A stretch of 33,155 bases of DNA from Bacteroidales bacterium (lineage in GTDB: Bacteria; Bacteroidota; Bacteroidia; Bacteroidales; UBA3824): assembly GCA_017543645.1 (NCBI GenBank), contig JAFYFR010000004.1, positions 1 through 33,155 on the forward strand, given 5' to 3'. The notes beneath the pieces were generated by a model, which worked only from the letters and a program-made list of their open reading frames with translations, had not been told where the DNA came from and did no database searches. The translations under genes and the position numbers were made by a program. How positions within the stretch are numbered: position 1 is the stretch's first letter; each line of letters begins with the position of its first letter. Positions 32,150-33,155 of the stretch are shown piece after piece.

Positions 32150-33155
32150 ATGATAAAGAAATTATTTTTAATAATGCTTTTGGCGGCTTTCGCAGTTACA
32201 GGCCGCGCACAAAGCGACTATTACGAGTACGACGACAACGACGGTTACTACGAAAACACCGGCGTTTACGAAATAGAAGACGATGTTTACGACTCGTACG
32301 AGGTGAGAATCAAACGTTTCCATCACCCCAAGACCGTTATCCGCAAAACCTACTACGACGGATTGTTTACCATCGGTGCCGCCGCCGCTATCATCACCGT
32401 GGCTGCCACACCTTATTATTGGCATCCGCTCTACTATTCGTGGTACCGTCCCGTGGTTTACCACCGCTATTACACTAACTGCGTAAGGCACAGTTACTAC
32501 CGCTATTCTTACTACCGTCCGGGAGTGGTGGTTTGGCACGATTACGGATACCGCCCCGTGCATCACGTTTACCACTACGATTACTACTATCGTCCTGTGG
32601 TTTACCATAGCAGCCCCTACCGCTATCATTACAGTTATTCGTACGCATACCACTACCCTGTACACGGCTACGACCGCTACGCTTACAACCACGCACGTTG
32701 GAACTACAACCGCAGCCACTACAACCACCGTCCCGCTCCCGACTACCGCAGAGACGCTCCTCACCGCAGTCCCGACTATCAGCGCAGTGCTCCGAGCAAC
32801 CGCAACAGCGACGTAAACCGCAGCCAAAGCCACAGCAGCAACTCACATTCGGGCTACACCAACAGAGGCAACAACTCACATTCGGGTTCGTCGAGCAGCC
32901 ATTCGGGTTCGGGCAACAACCGCAACTACTCACATTCGGGCTCGTCAAACAGCCATAGCGGTTCGTCGAGCAGCCACAGCGGCTCATCAAACAGCAACCG
33001 CTCAAACGGATACAGCAACGGCAGCCACTCAGGTAGCAGCCATTCGGGAAGTTCGTCGAGCCATAACGGAAGTAGCACACGCTCAGGCAGTTCTTCAAGC
33101 CACAGTGGTAGCAGCCATAGTGGAAGTAGCACAAGGTCAGGAAGTTCTTCAAGCC
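32150..33155 (+). CDS. Secreted Tyr/His-rich, Ser-His-Ser-Gly-repeat protein (3' end outside window)
   Basis: The frame from ATG 32150 is open for 335 codons to the window edge, with no stop. The signal peptide is MIKKLFLIMLLAAFAVTGRA, cut before QSDY. Residues 22-50 are acidic and Tyr-rich (YYEYDDNDGYYEN). Residues 71-90 form a hydrophobic segment (LFTIGAAAAIITVAATPYYW). Residues 89-210 are extremely rich in Tyr and His (YHYDYYYRPVVYH). From about 225 on the sequence is low complexity, repeating S-H-S-G-S with N and R. Similar Tyr/His plus Ser-rich proteins are known to me from Bacteroides genomes, unnamed. It may be surface-exposed and metal- or wall-binding (inference). Long frames on the opposite strand here are shadows of its codon bias. 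The 199-base gap before it has no clear promoter. Confidence 0.82.
   Translation, partial: MIKKLFLIMLLAAFAVTGRAQSDYYEYDDNDGYYENTGVYEIEDDVYDSYEVRIKRFHHPKTVIRKTYYDGLFTIGAAAAIITVAATPYYWHPLYYSWYRPVVYHRYYTNCVRHSYYRYSYYRPGVVVWHDYGYRPVHHVYHYDYYYRPVVYHSSPYRYHYSYSYAYHYPVHGYDRYAYNHARWNYNRSHYNHRPAPDYRRDAPHRSPDYQRSAPSNRNSDVNRSQSHSSNSHSGYTNRGNNSHSGSSSSHSGSGNNRNYSHSGSSNSHSGSSSSHSGSSNSNRSNGYSNGSHSGSSHSGSSSSHNGSSTRSGSSSSHSGSSHSGSSTRSGSSSS

Noticed and set aside
32168..33152. Minus-strand frames (221 and 225 codons) at the right end
   Set aside because: They are antisense to the open Tyr/His and Ser-His-Gly frame that has a proper signal peptide; their Val- and Cys/Gly-rich sequences are mirror images of the repeat.

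Overview
The window looks like chromosomal DNA of a Bacteroidales-type (phylum Bacteroidota) bacterium. Four things point there. Most genes are preceded by the Bacteroidota -7 box TAnnTTTG, often with a TTTG or CTTG about 19-20 bases upstream. Several proteins have envelope architectures typical of the phylum: PD40 propeller/OmpA proteins, a PorT-like barrel, a BatA-type protein and a TonB receptor. Shine-Dalgarno sites are weak. The protein matches (MutS tail, Era, DnaN, type-3 ProS) fit. I cannot name the species.

Layout. 1-382: 3' end of mutS. 385-1875 (-): PD40/OmpA envelope protein. 2182-2967: strongly promoted lipoprotein. 3091-3860: HigBA-like toxin-antitoxin candidate. 3924-4466: rubrerythrin. 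4603-4965: small protein of peptidoglycan-binding-like repeats with no signal peptide. 5019-6065 (-): exported endonuclease/phosphatase-fold protein. 6149-8678 (-): PorT-like barrel and kelch lipoprotein. 8902-14017 (-): operon of a TPR protein and two large TPR-PD40-CRD-OmpA proteins with the architecture of the type IX secretion protein PorE. 14186-15316 (-) dnaN; 15435-16316 (-) era; 16451-17215 (-) lipoprotein. 17454-18985: a pair of repeat-built proteins of unknown function. 19001-24105 (-): five-gene surface-polysaccharide operon wzz-like, rfbA, rfbC, rfbB, ugd. 24201-26375: TonB-dependent receptor. 26467-29100: unknown 188-aa protein plus BatA/VWA-like membrane protein. 29173-29922: TM2 and DUF2752 membrane proteins. 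29929-30328 (-): tRNA array Gly-Leu-Gly-Gly with its own promoter. 30478-31950 (-): proS. 32150 to the window edge: a secreted Tyr/His-rich then Ser-His-Ser-Gly-repeat protein, open at its 3' end.

The dominant theme is the cell envelope: anchoring the outer membrane to peptidoglycan, exported beta-propellers and barrels, and dTDP-sugar and UDP-glucuronate supply for polysaccharide, interleaved with housekeeping genes (mutS, dnaN, era, proS, tRNAs). There is no rRNA, CRISPR array, insertion sequence or phage module. The least explained pieces are the duplicated PorE-like operon, the PD40/OmpA protein whose peptidoglycan-binding Asp is replaced, the repeat-protein pair at 17454-18985, the 188-aa/BatA pair, an identical promoter-leader module in front of two unrelated genes (era and the wzz-like gene), predicted leaderless starts, and tRNA-Gly genes that all carry C at position 55.
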